A DNA stretch of 32,269 nucleotides from Acidobacteriota bacterium. Lineage in GTDB: Bacteria; Acidobacteriota; Holophagae; Holophagales; Holophagaceae. Within the stretch, counting starts at the first letter, position 1. Each line of letters starts with the position of its first letter. The DNA is taken from the NCBI GenBank assembly GCA_014189895.1, contig BJFQ01000014.1, positions 1-32,269 on the forward strand. The letters are read 5' to 3'. Under the pieces are notes generated by a model. It was not told the DNA's origin. It searched no databases and saw nothing but the letters and a program-made list of their open reading frames with translations. Both the position numbers and the translations under genes were made by a program. Shown one piece after another: positions 31,446-32,269 of the stretch.

Positions 31446-31886
31446 ATGTTGCACTGGTCTCAGCCTTCGATCGTCTGCCAGCAATGGCTTCGCAATTATC
31501 AGAATGATCATCGTCATCCTACGAACCACCTGATTCATTGCTTTGGGATCCCACTGATCTTTATGTCTTTGATTGGTCTGCTGAATCTACTAAACATCAA
31601 TGGACATGGGCTTGGAAACTGGAGTTTGGTTCTTATCAGCGTTTTCTATCTTATACATGACACTAAAGCCTCCGTAATCGTTCTTCCATTAATGGTTGTT
31701 GCGGGCTGGTTCTCGAGTCAACTCGGATGGCTGAGTCTCGGAGTGATCTTTCTACTCTCATGGGTAATTCAAGTTATTGGACACCGTATTTACGATAAGA
31801 ATAATCCTTCAACTTTGAGGAGTCTAATATACCTTCTCATAGCGCCGCTGTACTTAGTAGGATTCAATCGGAAGCAGTCACTTTAA
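31446..31886 (+). CDS. Mpo1-like (YGL010w / DUF962) membrane protein
   Basis: 146-residue membrane protein of the Mpo1/DUF962 family. Its yeast founder is an Fe(II)-dependent dioxygenase that shortens 2-hydroxy fatty acids by one carbon. Conserved histidines are visible at H22 and H24 and in NHLIHCFG (H28, H31), then GIPLIF, and IGHRIYDKNNPS (H113) near the C-terminus, with four or so membrane segments. AGGAG (31432-31436) precedes the ATG. It lies 13 bases after lpdA. The bacterial function is unknown; a link with the nearby desaturase, also a membrane fatty acid oxygenase, is only suggestive. Its 3' end overlaps the opposing ppk fragment by 23 bases. Confidence 0.85.
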   Translation: MLHWSQPSIVCQQWLRNYQNDHRHPTNHLIHCFGIPLIFMSLIGLLNLLNINGHGLGNWSLVLISVFYLIHDTKASVIVLPLMVVAGWFSSQLGWLSLGVIFLLSWVIQVIGHRIYDKNNPSTLRSLIYLLIAPLYLVGFNRKQSL

Positions 31887-32148
31887 GATAAGATGCTTTG
31901 TTCTTGGAAGAGAGAAAGTCAAAGATTTCATTTTGTGAGCGCACTGCAAGAGATAGAGGAGGATGATAATATGCATTCTTGAGATGATAATCAAGGATTC
32001 TAGCTTTTTGATTATCATTCAACTGAATAAAGATAATTTCATAAATTTCTGCCTTAAGTTTTGGATCAAGTATCGGACATGCTACCTCAATGCGGTGATC
32101 CAAGTTACGAACCATCCAGTCAGCACTTGATATAAAGATCGAAATGTA
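31864..32148 (-). pseudogene. ppk: 3' end of polyphosphate kinase 1, apparently cut off
   Basis: The C-terminal 95 or so residues of PPK1, which polymerises ATP gamma-phosphate into polyphosphate. The text begins at IFISSADWMVRNLDHRIEVACPILDP, the conserved SADWMxRNLDxRxE segment, and continues through NDNQKARILD and RSQNEIFDFL to a stop at 31864. Upstream, homology ends near 32148: a TAA follows at 32155-32157 and further stops occur in this frame to 32269. The other two minus frames do not resemble PPK1 either. So the gene looks truncated or interrupted (insertion, rearrangement or assembly junction), and about 600 expected residues are missing from this side. It overlaps the Mpo1-like gene's end by 23 bases. 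Confidence 0.7.
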
Positions 32149-32241
32149 TAGGTTTTATTGGTTCTAGACTTTTTATTATTAGATGAGTGGTAGTCGACTC
32201 TTGCGATCTATAAGACTCTCTTCCATACTTAGGTTTTATTG
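32149..32241. repeat. repeated 12-mer at the ppk break
   Basis: TAGGTTTTATTG occurs at 32149-32160 and 32230-32241, 81 bases apart on the same strand. The first copy begins exactly where ppk homology stops, and AAACCTAT close to the window end (32261-32268) is the inverse of the ATAGGTTT at 32148. The DNA between is A+T-rich with no convincing frame. The pattern resembles the edge of a repeat or mobile segment; the window ends before it can be defined. Confidence 0.5.
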
Positions 32242-32269
32242 AGGCCTAACAGTGAAGTTTAAACCTATT

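Noticed and set aside
1-32269. CRISPR arrays, prophage, IS elements, tRNA and rRNA genes
   Set aside because: No repeat-spacer pattern, transposase or integrase motif, or cloverleaf-like gene was recognised by eye.

Overview
This is a densely packed stretch of bacterial chromosome: housekeeping genes, a complete arginine operon and assorted metabolic genes, with no rRNA, tRNA, CRISPR, prophage or insertion sequence recognised. No gap between genes exceeds 300 bases. Facing genes almost touch: rplS and the ubiD-like gene are 5 bases apart, acs and punA 2 bases apart, and pilC and its neighbour share one CTAG as both stop codons. A lipoprotein with a lipobox, Acs, LpdA and a PilC/GspF protein suggest a Gram-negative-type heterotroph of balanced base composition. 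The arginine enzymes look like the Bacteroidetes N-succinyl type, but a classical ArgR and the other genes do not force that phylum. I cannot name the lineage.

Layout. 1-1940 (+): 3' end of rlmN, trmD, rplS. 1946-3415 (-): UbiD-family decarboxylase. 3571-8695 (+): rplU, rpmA, a strong terminator, then obgE, nadD, rsfS, a glutamate dehydrogenase and a PilC/GspF-like membrane protein. 8692-9843 (-): argR followed by an unknown multi-pass membrane protein. 9844-9943: control region with 10-base-phased ARG-box-like half-sites. 9944-18651 (+): argD, argF', argB, argE-like, argH, argG, a P-loop protein of unknown function, argC, nearly all overlapping by 1-4 bases. 18672-21994 (+): M20 dipeptidase and acs. 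28375-21997 (-): DAACS symporter, HAD phosphatase, moaC, LysM/M23 endopeptidase, a large lipoprotein, punA. 28419-31886 (+): small membrane protein, acyl desaturase, lpdA, Mpo1-like protein. 31864 to about 32148 (-): the last 95 or so codons of ppk1, which then breaks off into noncoding, repeat-bearing DNA.

How the genes work together. The carbamoyltransferase has the KPEH motif with Pro90 of N-succinylornithine transcarbamylase, so I infer a linear arginine pathway with succinylated intermediates: acylglutamate kinase (ArgB), reductase (ArgC), aminotransferase (ArgD), acylornithine carbamoylation (ArgF'), deacylation of acylcitrulline (ArgE-like), then ArgG and ArgH. The operon has no recognisable first enzyme (no argA, argJ or GNAT protein). 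In its midst, overlapping argG and argC by 4 bases each, lies a 350-residue protein with a BioD/DUF1611-like P-loop. DUF1611 includes the glutamate N-acetyltransferase DgcN, so this protein is a candidate for the missing glutamate N-acylation step. That is the most interesting hypothesis in the window.
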